Notes under the pieces: generated by a model
Seen by the model: only the letters and a program-made list of their open reading frames with translations
Databases searched by the model: none
What the model was told of the DNA's origin: nothing
From: Candidatus Hadersleviella danica
Lineage (GTDB): Bacteria > Chloroflexota > Anaerolineae > Promineifilales > Promineifilaceae
Assembly (NCBI GenBank): GCA_016711405.1
Contig: JADJSZ010000016.1
Coordinates: 25,420-89,419 of the forward strand
DNA: 64,000 bases
Direction: 5' to 3'
Part shown: positions 49,655-59,506 of the stretch, piece by piece
Layout: each line of letters starts with the position of its first letter
Position numbering within the stretch: position 1 is the stretch's first letter
Translations under genes and position numbers: made by a program

Positions 49655-49657
49655 AAG

Positions 49658-49741
49658 TGGTTAGTAGTGTTAGTAGTTAGTAGTTAGTGGTCGCCAGCAG
49701 GCAATTATTCCGCAATCCGCATTCCCCATTCCGCAATCCCC
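49658..49741. repeat. Heptamer repeats (GTTAGTA and CCGCAAT types)
   Basis: AGTGGTTAGTAGTGTTAGTAG and TTAGTAGTTAGTGG, then ATTCCGCAATCCGCATTCC and CCATTCCGCAATCCCC, fill the whole gap between divergent DUF983 and dus genes. The second type is also found at 7570-7603. Confidence 0.8.
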
Positions 49742-50758
49742 ATGCTTCCTTCCTTTTACGTGCGCGACATTCCAATTTACGGCGATGCGATTCTCTCGCC
49801 CATGACAGGGTATTCCGATGTGCCTTACCGCGCCATGTGTCGGGCGTATGGCTCGGCCATGAATTACACCGAATTTGTGCCTGTGGAGGCTTTGCTGGGC
49901 AAGCACAACCGCTTTTGGACACGCTTAGACCGACGACCGGGGGAGTACCCGCTCACATTCCAAATTTTTGGCAATTCGGCCGCCAAAATTTTGGAGGCGG
50001 CCGTGCGAATCGAGGGCGAACTAGGGCCAGACATCATAGATATTAACATGGGTTGCTCCACGCGGCAGGTCAGCGGCCGTGGGGCAGGCGTAGGCATGAT
50101 GCGCGACCCCGCGCTGGTGGCCGAAACCTTCGCCGCGCTCAGTCGCCATCTGCGCGTGCCCATTACGGCCAAAATGCGTTTGGGCTGGGATGAGCAAATT
50201 AATTTTATGGAGATTGGGCGCATTGCCGTGGAAAACGGGGCGCAATTGGTGGCCTTGCACGGCCGCACCAAAGAGCAAAAATATGGCGGCCGTGCCAATT
50301 GGGATGCCATCGCCGCCCTGAAACAAGCGTTGCCCGTGCCCGTCATTGGCAATGGCGATGTGCGCCAGCCCAGCCAGATAGATGAGATGAAAGCCTATAC
50401 AGGGTGCGACGCGGTGATGATTGGGCGCGGCGCCATCGGCAACCCGTGGATATTTGCCCGCCAGCGGCGCACCGATTTAACGGTGGCCGATTTGTTCGCG
50501 GCCGTGCGCCGCCACGCCCAAGAGATGGCCGATTACCACGGCGAGGCGTTTGGCTTGTTGCAGTTCCGCAAACACCTCAAGCGGTACATGGCGGGCATGG
50601 TCGAACTGGAAGCGCATCTGCCCGCCCTGTTGCAATGCAAGGAGACGGCCGTCTTCATGCACCTCCTCGCCGAAGCGGAAGGGGAACTGCCCCCCACCCT
50701 GCCCTTGCGTGAGGCAGAACCAGATGCGGCCGAGGAAGAACTCACCTGCGAAGTGTGA
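49742..50758 (+). CDS. dus: tRNA-dihydrouridine synthase
   Basis: 338 residues. Dus enzymes reduce uridine to dihydrouridine in tRNA with FMN and NADPH. The N-terminal FMN barrel shows DAILSPMTGYSDVPYRAMCR (about 15-34), the active-site DINMGCSTRQVSGRGAG with the catalytic Cys near 104, PITAKMRLGWDE (about 140-151), LVALHGRTKEQKYGGRANW and VIGNGDVRQPSQ (FMN phosphate). A C-terminal four-helix domain follows. The usual GCPxxK is replaced by GCSTRQ, but the Cys is kept. The target uridine cannot be told. It has no ribosome site and starts directly after CCGCAAT heptamers. Confidence 0.93.
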   Translation: MLPSFYVRDIPIYGDAILSPMTGYSDVPYRAMCRAYGSAMNYTEFVPVEALLGKHNRFWTRLDRRPGEYPLTFQIFGNSAAKILEAAVRIEGELGPDIIDINMGCSTRQVSGRGAGVGMMRDPALVAETFAALSRHLRVPITAKMRLGWDEQINFMEIGRIAVENGAQLVALHGRTKEQKYGGRANWDAIAALKQALPVPVIGNGDVRQPSQIDEMKAYTGCDAVMIGRGAIGNPWIFARQRRTDLTVADLFAAVRRHAQEMADYHGEAFGLLQFRKHLKRYMAGMVELEAHLPALLQCKETAVFMHLLAEAEGELPPTLPLREAEPDAAEEELTCEV

Positions 50759-51096
50759 CGAGGAAGAGTGCTAACCACTAACCACTAACCACTGATACCC
50801 CGTTTGTACCCCTCGCTGGTGTGGCGTACAATCACAGGTTAAAAAATAGAGAAGTGTATGGTAACTATCTGTTTTATGTAGTTCCTATATGGATAGAGTA
50901 AGTTGCCTCGATATGGTGCAGTTGGCGAAGTGAGTCAATGCCCCCAACCATTTATATTCACAACGGTCATAAATAGTGTATAGGTGTATAAGTCTATTCG
51001 TATACTGGTGTATTAAAATACACCAATACACAAATATACCAACACACCAACTCACGGCCGTGACAGGTATAAAATTACCTCAAGGTTCGCAAACAT
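50759..51096. other. Leader of ftsH with heptamer and ACACCAA repeats
   Basis: CCACTAACCACTAACCACT at 50771-50790 and AATACACCAATACACAAAT-type units at about 51010-51051 are the only structure found in this 338-base gap. No gene. The ftsH promoter must lie here but no clear -35/-10 pair was recognised. Confidence 0.5.
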
Positions 51097-52962
51097 ATGG
51101 ATGAACAACCCACACGCTCGCCAGTACCCGCATGGATGTGGATTATTGGCTTTGTCATCATTTTCGTCGCCGCCCAATTTTGGCTGACTGACCGTTTTGA
51201 AAGGCCAGAACAAATTCCTCTCTCCCAAGTTGCCCAATATCTAAACAACGAAGAAGTTGAATCGCTGGAAATCAACGGCAATGTCATTACCGTTGAACTA
51301 ACCGATGGCTCCCAATTTCGTTCGGTGAAAGAGAGCAACGATTTGCTCGGCAATTTGTCCGATTTGGGCGTATCGGCCGAGGTTTTGCGCGAAACGACCA
51401 TTCGATTCCAAGACAATACAGCTTGGCAACTTTTGGGCAACCTCATTTTCACGCTTGGCCCCATTTTGCTCCTCATCTGGCTCTTCACCCGTGGTTTCCG
51501 CCAGATGCAATCGGGGGGGAACAACATTTTTGGCTTCGGCCGTAGCCGCGCCAAAAACCTCAACGATGGCGACCGCCCCACAGTCACTTTTGACGATGTG
51601 GCAGGCGTGCAAGAAGCCAAAGAAGAGGTTGAGGAAGTCGTCCAGTTTTTGCGCGAACCTGAAAAATTTGTGCAAGTGGGGGCGCGTATCCCCAAAGGCG
51701 TGTTGATGATTGGCCCGCCCGGAACGGGTAAAACGCTCTTGGCTCGCGCCATTGCGGGGGAGGCGGGCGTGCCCTTCTTCCACATTTCTGGCTCGGAATT
51801 TGTGGAGATGTTTGTCGGTGTGGGGGCCAGCCGGGTGCGGGACTTATTCAACAAAGCCAAAGAACATGCCCCTTCGATTGTGTTTGTGGACGAAATTGAT
51901 GCCGTCGGCCGTCAGCGGGGCGCAGGGTTAGGCGGTGGCCACGATGAGCGGGAGCAAACCCTCAACCAGATTTTGGTGGAGATGGATGGCTTCTCCAATG
52001 AAACGAATGTCATTGTCATTGCGGCCACTAACCGTGCCGATGTGCTCGACCCAGCCCTGTTGCGCCCCGGTCGTTTCGACCGCAAAGTGATTGTGGATTT
52101 GCCCGATGTGACGGGGCGGGAAGCGATTCTCAAGGTTCATGCGCGGGGCAAGCCGCTGTCGAAGGACATTAGCCTGAACGACATTGCCCGGTTAACGGCC
52201 GGCTTTGCAGGCGCAGACCTTGAAAACCTGATGAACGAAGCGGCTATTTTTGCCGCCCGGCGCAACAACACCATTATCTCCATGCGCGATTTGCAGGATG
52301 CGTTTGACCGAGTGGCGATGGGGCCAGAACGGCGAAGCCGCGTGATTAGCGATGAAGAGAAGGAAGTGGTGGCTTACCACGAAGCGGGCCATGCGGTGGT
52401 GGCTCATTTCTTGCCCCATGCGTTGCCTGTGCAAAAAGTGACCATTATTCCACGCGGCCGTGCGGGGGGTTACACCCTCTTCTTGCCCGAAGACCGCACA
52501 GTGACCAGCATTGAGCAGTTTGAAGATTACATTGCTATGGCGTTGGGCGGCCGTGCGGCCGAAGAAGCGTTCTTTGGCCTCGTCTCTACGGGGGCAAGTG
52601 GTGATTTGCGCCAAGTGACCCAAACGGCGCGAAGCATGATTATGGATTATGGGATGAGCAAGCGCATGGGCTTGCGGAGCTATGGCGAACAATCGGGCAG
52701 TGTGTTTCTCGGCCGTTCGATGACCTATGACCGCGATTACAGCGAGGACACAGCCAAGGCGATTGACGAGGAAATTCGCGCCATTATTGACCACAACTAT
52801 GGTCGCGCTCGCGAGATTGTGGACAAGCACCGCAACAAAATGGTGCGCCTTGCCGAGGCGTTGATTGAGCATGAAACACTCGACCGCACCCAGTTTGAGC
52901 AATTGATGGGTGAAGCGGAAGAGGTGGACAGCAACGAGTTTCTGCCCACGGGCGAGCTCTAA
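51097..52962 (+). CDS. ftsH: ATP-dependent zinc metalloprotease FtsH
   Basis: 621 residues, membrane-bound AAA+ protease that degrades unfolded and short-lived membrane and cytosolic proteins. Two N-terminal helices (about 13-30 and 112-130) flank a small outside domain. AAA domain: Walker A MIGPPGTGKTLLAR (about 205-218), Walker B IVFVDEIDAVGRQRGAG (about 264-280), SRH around NVIVIAATNRADVLDPALL. Protease domain: zinc motif AYHEAGHAVVAHF (about 426-438) and third ligand Asp in TGASGDLRQVT. All catalytic residues are present and the length is normal. A terminator follows at 53016. Confidence 0.97.
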   Translation: MDEQPTRSPVPAWMWIIGFVIIFVAAQFWLTDRFERPEQIPLSQVAQYLNNEEVESLEINGNVITVELTDGSQFRSVKESNDLLGNLSDLGVSAEVLRETTIRFQDNTAWQLLGNLIFTLGPILLLIWLFTRGFRQMQSGGNNIFGFGRSRAKNLNDGDRPTVTFDDVAGVQEAKEEVEEVVQFLREPEKFVQVGARIPKGVLMIGPPGTGKTLLARAIAGEAGVPFFHISGSEFVEMFVGVGASRVRDLFNKAKEHAPSIVFVDEIDAVGRQRGAGLGGGHDEREQTLNQILVEMDGFSNETNVIVIAATNRADVLDPALLRPGRFDRKVIVDLPDVTGREAILKVHARGKPLSKDISLNDIARLTAGFAGADLENLMNEAAIFAARRNNTIISMRDLQDAFDRVAMGPERRSRVISDEEKEVVAYHEAGHAVVAHFLPHALPVQKVTIIPRGRAGGYTLFLPEDRTVTSIEQFEDYIAMALGGRAAEEAFFGLVSTGASGDLRQVTQTARSMIMDYGMSKRMGLRSYGEQSGSVFLGRSMTYDRDYSEDTAKAIDEEIRAIIDHNYGRAREIVDKHRNKMVRLAEALIEHETLDRTQFEQLMGEAEEVDSNEFLPTGEL

Positions 52963-52965
52963 AAG

Positions 52966-53006
52966 CGCTGTGGGCGGTCTCCTGACCGTCCACAGCCAGA
53001 AAGATA
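52966..53006. repeat. Inverted repeat CTGTGGGCGGTC / GACCGTCCACAG, copy 1
   Basis: CTGTGGGCGGTCTCCTGACC pairs on itself and ends GACCGTCCACAGCCAGA. The same TCCACAGCCAGAGAG ending and GGTCAGAGACCGTC core recur at 56783-56818. Confidence 0.6.
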
Positions 53007-53011
53007 AATGC

Positions 53012-53046
53012 AAAAAAAAGTGGCGACCAGTTGGTCGCCACTTTTG
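53012..53046 (+). terminator. Intrinsic terminator of ftsH
   Basis: AAAAGTGGCGACCA (53016-53029) pairs with TGGTCGCCACTTTT (53032-53045). A perfect 14-base stem with a T run. Confidence 0.9.
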
Positions 53047-53106
53047 TTTGGGGGTGGTAGATAGATTGACTGATTGGCGATGAGCTTGTTTTGTTTGAAT
53101 TAAAAG

Positions 53107-53190
53107 CGGCAGGTAGGGGCAACCCTTGTGGTTGCCCTGACCTCTGGTAATTCTGAAGCTGGGGGGTAGGCACAAGGCCTACCCCTACAA
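53107..53190. repeat. REP-like palindromes (GTAGGGGCAACCC and GTAGGCACAAGGCC types)
   Basis: TAGGGGCAACCCTTGTGGTT and then GGTAGGCACAAGGCCTACCC, each with inner complementary arms. Such palindromes are commonly dispersed between bacterial genes. It lies between convergent ftsH and the surface protein gene. Confidence 0.65.
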
Positions 53191-53255
53191 TGGGTCAACT
53201 GAGGTGGGCAGATGTAGTGGCGCAATATATTGCGCCATTACAGGCGTTTATGGCT

Positions 53256-56200
53256 TTAGCGCACCACCAGCGGCAGATAGAGCCGCCGAGGGGGGATGGG
53301 AGGGGTGGTGGTGAAGGTGCGGGAGGTGAGGTTGTTCGTTTCGTTGGTTTCGGCCGTGGTTCGGCCGCTGTCTACCATTGCGTAGACCAGTGTGCTGGTT
53401 GGCACATCGGTTAGGCCGAGGGGCAGGGTGAGGGTGATGAGTTGGCTTGTGCCAGTGCCAAGGTTGGCCACGGCCGCACTCGCCGCACTCTGCTCCAGCG
53501 GAATGTGGGTGGTGTACACCTCGCTGGGGTTGATGAACAACGCCACCGAGACGGTCTCGCTGGCCGTTACTGTGCCCGTGTTGGTAATCCACACGGTAAA
53601 GGTGAGCGGCTGGTTGGCGACGAGGGGGGTGAGCAGTTCGAGTTCGCCAATTGCCAAATCGGGGAGTGGGGCGCGAGTAAGGGTGACCGATACTGTCACA
53701 TCATCCTCGATAACGTTGTTGGTGTCATCGGCTTCGTCAAGCTGTTGCAAAGCCACCAAGCCCCAAGGTTTGGTAGAGGCGTATGTCCTCGAAACCAAAC
53801 CCCATGCCAATAATGTGAGGGGAGCATTTGCGCCTGCGTCAAGTTGCCCTTGCCGTAAAGCCACTGTTTGGTCAAGGGAATCTGGGTTGGTGTAGGTGGG
53901 GGGCCCCTTCCCCCCCCCCCAATTTCCAGCCACCACGCTTTGGTTAAGGAATGTGGTCCGGCGGTGGGGTTCACAAAAACATCCACAAAAATGGGGCCGC
54001 TGACGGAGATGGGGCTGGTGTTGGTGACGGCCACGGTGAAGGCTAGCGGGGTGTATGGTTCTGTTGGCCACGCTGAAACCAATTCAGGTGTGGCGATGGT
54101 CAAATCGGGTTGGGGAGGGCACGGCCGACTAATAATGACCGATACGGTGACATCATCCTCGATAACGCTTAAGGTATTGCTTGATTGAGCATCGGTTCCC
54201 GCAAAGTTGAAAGCCAAAGTCCCATTGGGAGAGGCGTTTGTTTGGGCAAACAAAACCCCATTCCAATAAATTGTGAGGGGAGCATTTGCGCCCCAATATT
54301 GCCCTTGCAACAGCCCTTCGTACAAGGCGCTGTTGGTGCAAGTGGGGGTAGCCGCCAGTGTAGGGGGTGGGGGTTCGATGAGGCGACAGGCGATGTTGTT
54401 GGTTTCGGCCGTCTCAAAAATCGTCCAGACGCTATCGACCATAACGCACACCGTGTTATCCACTTGGTTATCGCCAAAGCCGAGCGGGGCGGTGAGGGTG
54501 ATGACCTGAGTTTCCCCTGCGCCAAGGCTGGCGATGGCTGTTTGGCCACTGCTTTGCGCCAGCGGAATGTGGGTGGAGTAGATTTCGGTGGGGTTGATGA
54601 ACAAATCGAGGGTGATGGAGACGGGCACGGCCGCCCCGCTGGTATTGGTGATGGCCAAGGTGAAGGTGAGCGGGCTGTTGGGTTCGGCCGGCCACGGCGA
54701 AACCATCTCTAAGCCGCCGATGGCCAAATCGGGCTTTTCCCGCGAGCCGCCCCAGACATAGGTATCACCTCCCCTGCCAAGTATTGGCCATGAGGATGCT
54801 ATCGGTCAGGGTGAGGGGCAGGGTAATGGTATAGGGGAGAGGTGTTGCCGGTGGCTCAACCCATTCGTTTTGGCAATTATTACCAATTGTCAAACACCGC
54901 CCTTCGGGGTCGGGGTTTGTGACCCCAAAGGTGAGGCTGAATTGGGTGGTAGAGATGGTGTTGAAGCTAAAAATTAAGGGTGTTTGGGTTGCCGAATCCG
55001 TGTCGAAGACAGAGATGGTAATGTCTTCGCCAGCGGCCGAGGCGGGTATATAGGCCAAGGGAAGGTCAAACGAACCAGTTGCTGAGGCTTGCATGGGCAA
55101 ATAGTTAATGGCCAACACCTGCACCCCTGCGGCCGAACGCACATTGGGATTATCGGCAATGTAAACATTGCGGAGATTGACATTGGGAGGAATGCCAGCC
55201 GAAGCTGAGGGCGGCCCAGCCCACAAGCCAAAGCCGTTTTCCGAGGCACCCGAAATGGTGGTGATGTCGAATTGGAGATAGCGCCACCCATCTTCCCCGA
55301 CGGCCATGTTGAGCACATCTTGGCTCAAATCAATCTCGAAGCCATTGCCTGCGGCCGTGAGGTGGCGGCCGTCTTCATGTTCGGGCAAGATGGGGCAACG
55401 GTCTGGGTTCCAACTCGGGTTGTAGCCACCTGTCATACTCCCACAATCGGTGGGTACTTCGACGGGCATAAAGTCATTCCCGCTCCCCGGTGCCACCCAC
55501 TGCAAATCAGTTTGGTGGCTCGTTCCCCCATCATAATCACGGGCTGAGTCACCCGCTTGCCCTGTGTAACTGGCCAAATCGGTGCGGATGAGGCTCCCTT
55601 CGGGGCCAGCTTGGTAATAAGCGAGTTCGTAGTGGGTTTGGGTGTTGGCATCTACTCGATAAGAGGGGGGTACATTGCAACCCGTTGGGGTTCCTCGGTT
55701 TTCATCCATGCGGAAGAACCAATAAGGATTAATCAGGTCTACATCTTCAGCACAAAAGATATTAGGGTCGTTTTGCTGGGCAGGGGTGCAATTGATCTGC
55801 AATTCCGTTGTGGGGCGAATACAGGTTTCAGTTTGATTAGAGGTGCAACTCAAGGAAATTGTTGCTGGCCGCCCCACCCCTGCGTTAATCCATCGTTGGG
55901 TATGGGGGGCAATCACCGTTGTATTGGGGGCATTGTGGGAATCGGGATCAAAAGTTCGACACGCAGGTGGGATGTGCCCGCTGTCGTTTCATAATCGGGC
56001 GGGATAAAAATGGCGAATTGGTAGGTGTATAACCCCGGCTCCCACGGGCTGTTGAGCGAGGAGAAAGGGTCGCCATTGCCCAGTGCAACTGTTGGCCATA
56101 AAATGCCCAAACCCGTTAGGGAATGGGCGCCGTCGTCCATGCGACGGCCGAGTTCAAAGTAGAGCGGTTCGGGGTAAAAGAAAGGTGGGGGGTGGGGGGA

Positions 56201-56320
56201 AGTGGCGAGGGTGGCGGGCACGGCCGTCGGCCGTGCCTCCCCCTGTGGCACCAGCCACAACAACAAGGCCAAACTGGCCAAACTGACCAATAAGCCTGAG
56301 AGACGATGGAATGTACGCAT
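53256..56320 (-). CDS. Large secreted CARDB-repeat surface protein (several frameshifts)
   Basis: About 1,020 residues over four frames. A signal peptide (FHRLSGLLVSLASLALLLWL) is followed by a region with VRVELFDPDSHNAPNTTVIA, then a Cys-containing domain (54765-55916: CSLSCTSN-like stretches, CGSMTGGYNPSWNPDRCP and VQVLAINYLPMQASATGSF). Three CARDB-like adhesion modules follow, each with a DLAIG-like start and a FINP(S/T)E-IYSTHIPLAQS core. The C-terminus is PPRRLYLPLVVR. Breaks lie near 55916, 54750 and 53900-54000, the last in a long G/C run at 53896-53925. The beta-rich, modular architecture suggests an extracellular structural or adhesive role. Confidence 0.8.
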
Positions 56321-56683
56321 GGCAAAACTCCTATAAGTTGAGTAAAAGCATCCTTTGGCCAAGTCATTTCACAGCGGCCGTAAACTGTTAGAGGCGGCTC
56401 ACGCCGCAAGGGGGGATTCTCACAAACTGCACCCTCAAGGCTCCTTCCGCTGGTAGCCACCTAATTCTAAGACTTTTCAGAAATCTTGTGAAGAAGCGAA
56501 CTTGCCGAATGCCCCTCTTGCGGTTGAGATTCAGATATAACAACCCTTGGAACTCTTAACCGTCACGGCTTCGGCCGTTTGTCATTGCCAAGTAACCTTC
56601 TCCCACCTAAGGAACCCCAAGTTTTTCACCTGAACAAATGGATTGGGCAAGTCTTCTTTCAACGCCAAGTCGCAAAGATGTAA

Positions 56684-56747
56684 AGACGCAAAGAAACTCT
56701 TAAACCCTTTGCGTCTTTGCACCTTAGCGGCTTTGCGTTAAAAAATA
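56684..56747. repeat. Intergenic repeat (CGCAAAGAAA / CTTTGCGTC), copy B
   Basis: GACGCAAAGAAACTC, then CCCTTTGCGTCTTTGC and GGCTTTGCGTTAAAAA, matching 10660-10715 in order and spacing. Confidence 0.7.
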
Positions 56748-56782
56748 GATTTGTTCACCTTATTTACGTGCCAATCCTAGCC

Positions 56783-56818
56783 GGGTGGATCGGTCAGAGA
56801 CCGTCCACAGCCAGAGAG
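56783..56818. repeat. Inverted repeat GGTCAGAGACCGTCCACAG, copy 2
   Basis: GGTGGATCGGTCAGAGACCG and then TCCACAGCCAGAGAG. The second example of the element at 52966-53006. Confidence 0.6.
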
Positions 56819-56908
56819 CAACCCAATTTGTCACGGCCGAGATGAAAACGATATACTGCAACAATCAGCGGTCAAATGACCCCTGACCCATGACCACTGA
56901 CAAAACCG

Positions 56909-58141
56909 ATGCTGACCATTTTCCAAGAAAAACAAATTCTCCTCGGGGTCACTGGCTCCATTGCCTGTTACAAGGTGGTGGATTTGGCCTCCAAACTCAC
57001 CCAAGCGGGAGCGCGGGTGGATGTGATTATGACCGACTCGGCCCGTCGCTTCGTCACCCCACTGGCTTTTCAATCGGTGACAGGGCGGCCGGTGTACACC
57101 GACATGTGGGACGAACGGCTCCATGTGCAACACGTCGGGCTGGGCGAAGCGGCCGACCTTTTCCTCATCGCCCCCGCCACGGCCAACACCTTGGCCAAAC
57201 TGGCGCACGGCACGGCCGATAACCTGCTCACCCTCACCGCCCTGACCGCGCAGTGCCCTTTGCTCATCGCCCCCGCCATGGACGGCGGCATGTACAGCCA
57301 CCCCGCTACCCAAGCCAACGTGGCCGCTTTGCAAGCGCGGGGCGCGACCTTTCTTGGCCCTGTGGCGGGGCGCATGGCCAGCGGCCAAAGCGGCATGGGG
57401 CGCATGATGGAGCCAGCGGAGTTGCTCGGCCGTGTGCGCATTGCCGTGGGGCGCAAAGGATTGTTCCACGGCCGTCACATCGTCGTCACCGCTGGCCCCA
57501 CGCGGGAAGCGGTAGACCCTGTGCGCTTTCTCACCAACCGCTCCTCGGGCAAACAAGGCATCGCCCTTGCCCAAGCCGCCCTGGATATGGGCGCACGGGT
57601 CACGCTCATCCTCGGCCCCGTCTCCGAGCCGCCCCCCATCGGCGCCGAGGTCATCCATGTGCAATCGTCACAGGAGATGCACGACGCGACGGTGGCGGCC
57701 GTCACCTCGGCCGATGTCTTGCTCATGGCGGCGGCCGTGGCCGATTTTCGCCCCGCCCAATTCGCCAGCCAAAAAATCAAAAAGACCGAGGCGGAATCGT
57801 GGGGCATGGCCATTGGCCTCGAGCGCACCCTCGATATTTTGGAGGCTGTCAAGCACCAGCGCCAAGAGACAGGCTTTCCCCACATCGTCCTCGGCTTCGC
57901 GGCCGAAACGCAAAATGCGTTCGACTACGGCCGTGACAAATTGCGCCGCAAAGGGCTAGATTTCATCGCCATCAACGATGTCACCGCCAGCGGCGCAGGC
58001 TTCGAGGTGGAAACGAACCGCGTCACCCTGCTCAACCGCGAAGGCGAACTCGTGCGCCTGCCCCTGCTCAGCAAAGCGGCCGTAGCCGAAAACATTCTGC
58101 GCCATGTGGCGCAGGCAATGAGCAATGACAATGAGCAATGA
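56909..58141 (+). CDS. coaBC: Bifunctional phosphopantothenoylcysteine decarboxylase/synthase (CoaBC)
   Basis: 410 residues. CoaC half (about 1-185): QILLGVTGSIACYKVVDL, SVTGRPVYTDMW, APATANTLAKLAHGTADNLL (about 90-109), and LLIAPAMDGGMYSHPATQAN, the PAMN-like decarboxylase motif. CoaB half (about 190-405): IVVTAGPTREAVDPVRFLTN, NRSSGKQGIALAQAAL, ADVLLMAAAVADFRPAQF, and DFIAINDV with the late KxxxP-type segment. It makes 4'-phosphopantetheine from phosphopantothenate in CoA synthesis. The first ATG gives the standard N-terminus, with no clear ribosome site. DUF423 follows in the same direction. Confidence 0.95.
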   Translation: MLTIFQEKQILLGVTGSIACYKVVDLASKLTQAGARVDVIMTDSARRFVTPLAFQSVTGRPVYTDMWDERLHVQHVGLGEAADLFLIAPATANTLAKLAHGTADNLLTLTALTAQCPLLIAPAMDGGMYSHPATQANVAALQARGATFLGPVAGRMASGQSGMGRMMEPAELLGRVRIAVGRKGLFHGRHIVVTAGPTREAVDPVRFLTNRSSGKQGIALAQAALDMGARVTLILGPVSEPPPIGAEVIHVQSSQEMHDATVAAVTSADVLLMAAAVADFRPAQFASQKIKKTEAESWGMAIGLERTLDILEAVKHQRQETGFPHIVLGFAAETQNAFDYGRDKLRRKGLDFIAINDVTASGAGFEVETNRVTLLNREGELVRLPLLSKAAVAENILRHVAQAMSNDNEQ

Positions 58142-58167
58142 ACAAAGGGGACTGGGGACTTGGGACA

Positions 58168-58212
58168 GACGACCACTAACCACTAACCACTAACCACTAA
58201 CCACTAACCACT
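58168..58212. repeat. CCACTAA heptamer array (six copies)
   Basis: Six head-to-tail CCACTAA units end at base 58212, directly before the ATG of the DUF423 gene. This is the clearest heptamer array in the window. Confidence 0.92.
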
Positions 58213-58581
58213 ATGAAACCATTCATCATCTTTGCCGCAATTTTCATGTTTATCGGGGTGGGGGCGGGGGCGTTTGGGGCACATGCGCTGGCCGATTTGC
58301 TCAAAAGCACGGGGCGGGAGGGGACATTTGAGACGGCCGTGCGCTACCAGATGTACCATGCTCTCGGCCTGTTCGCCGTGGCATGGCTGGCGCAACAACA
58401 CCCCAGCCCGTGGCTCAACTGGGCGGGCTGGTTGCTCATCATCGGCGTGCTGATTTTCTCGGGGTCGCTCTACCTCTTGGTCTTCACAGGCATCCGCTGG
58501 CTCGGCGCCATCACCCCCATCGGCGGCTTTGCCTTCCTCGCGGGCTGGCTCTGCGTCGCCATCGCCGCATGGCGGCTTTAA
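58213..58581 (+). CDS. DUF423 family small membrane protein (YgdD-like)
   Basis: 122 residues with four membrane helices: FIIFAAIFMFIGVGAGAFGA (about 4-23), the MYHALGLFAVAWLAQ helix (about 47-61), WLLIIGVLIFSGSLYLLVF (about 73-91) and TPIGGFAFLAGWLCVAIAAW (about 101-120). The GAFGAHAL motif near the start and the GSLYLL segment mark DUF423. Function unknown. The start codon follows a CCACTAA repeat without a Shine-Dalgarno sequence. Confidence 0.93.
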   Translation: MKPFIIFAAIFMFIGVGAGAFGAHALADLLKSTGREGTFETAVRYQMYHALGLFAVAWLAQQHPSPWLNWAGWLLIIGVLIFSGSLYLLVFTGIRWLGAITPIGGFAFLAGWLCVAIAAWRL

Positions 58582-58662
58582 GCCGTAGCTATAAGCCGTA
58601 AGCTGTAAGCCATAGGCTCTTTCTCCCCCGCTCCTCTGCCCCTCCACTCCCCCTCTCCCTCC

Positions 58663-59421
58663 CTACCCCACCAACCCCTTCTGCCGCTCCACCCGCTCTG
58701 CCTCAAACTGTTCCCGGCGCATGGCCAAATAGCGCAACATGCTAATCGCCCGCGCTGGGTTCAGCCCCTTGGGGCAAGCGGTGATGCACTCGGTAATGGT
58801 GTGGCAGTTGTAAATGCCATAATGGTCTTGCTCGAGCATGTCTAGCCGCTCCGCCAACCCGCCATCGCGGGGATCCATCACCCGTTGGAACGCCTTTTGC
58901 AACGCATGGGGGCCGAGATACCGTTTGTTGGTGGCAATCACGGGGCAAGCGGAGTAACACGCCCCGCACATGATGCACGTTTCCGCCTCATGGAGGGCAT
59001 CCACCTCCTCTTGGCTCATGCGGTACTCCTTCTCCGCCTCCATTTCGGGCGGAATAAGCCACGGTTTGACGGCCAAATACTGCTCCCAAAAAGCTGTGCG
59101 GTCCACCACCAAATCTTTGATGATGGGTAGGTAGGGCAACGGCCGAATTTCCACCACGCCCCTGCTGTCCAACATCTTTCTCAGCGGTGTATTGCACACC
59201 AGCAGGTTACGGCCATTCACATTCATGGCACAACTGCCACAAATCGCGTGTCGGCACGACTTGCGAAAGGTCAGACTGCCATCCTGCGTCGTCTTCACCT
59301 CCTGCAATGCATTCAGCAATGTCGTCTCATCCGTCACCGCCACCGTAAAATTTTGCCAATACGGCTTCTCATCCACATCGGGATTAAACCGCTGAACGCG
59401 GATAATGGCTTGGTTTGTCAT
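58663..59421 (-). CDS. sdhB: Succinate dehydrogenase iron-sulfur subunit
   Basis: 252 residues. N-terminal 2Fe-2S ferredoxin domain with CRHAICGSCAMNVNGRNLLVC (Cys about 56, 61, 64 and 76). C-terminal helical ferredoxin domain with CIMCGACYSACPV (about 148-160), a second CHTITECITACPKGLNP, the cluster ligand pattern for the 4Fe-4S and 3Fe-4S clusters. It transfers electrons from SdhA to the membrane quinone site. sdhA lies directly upstream (85 bases). No membrane anchor gene was seen in the window. Confidence 0.96.
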   Translation of the reverse strand: MTNQAIIRVQRFNPDVDEKPYWQNFTVAVTDETTLLNALQEVKTTQDGSLTFRKSCRHAICGSCAMNVNGRNLLVCNTPLRKMLDSRGVVEIRPLPYLPIIKDLVVDRTAFWEQYLAVKPWLIPPEMEAEKEYRMSQEEVDALHEAETCIMCGACYSACPVIATNKRYLGPHALQKAFQRVMDPRDGGLAERLDMLEQDHYGIYNCHTITECITACPKGLNPARAISMLRYLAMRREQFEAERVERQKGLVG

Positions 59422-59506
59422 GGGGGGTACTCGTTAAAGGGTTACAGTCGAATTACGATACCCTCTCGGCGGATACTTCGTCCTTCGTACTTCGTACTTC
59501 GTGTTT

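Larger units (their letters stand above)
56321..56908. other. 588-base gap with repeats and no gene
   Basis: It holds the CGCAAAGAAA repeat at 56684-56747, the GACCGTCCACAGCCAG repeat at 56783-56818 and a CACGGCTTCGGCCGTTTGTC hairpin near 56565-56585. Promoters for both divergent flanking genes must lie here. No ORF or structured RNA was recognised. Confidence 0.5.

Noticed and set aside
52192..53175. 327-codon minus-strand frame opposite ftsH
   Set aside because: Antisense to ftsH; the first residues come from the REP-like repeat downstream.
56540..56640. Possible c-di-GMP-I (GEMM) riboswitch upstream of the CARDB surface protein
   Set aside because: A hairpin with an ACAAACGGCCGAAGCCGT core was seen, but the conserved GGCAAACC/GGACGCAAAGCC and tetraloop-receptor elements are not there.
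56831..57664. 277-codon open frame on the minus strand opposite coaBC
   Set aside because: Antisense shadow of coaBC, His/Gly-rich with no motif, and it starts within coaBC.
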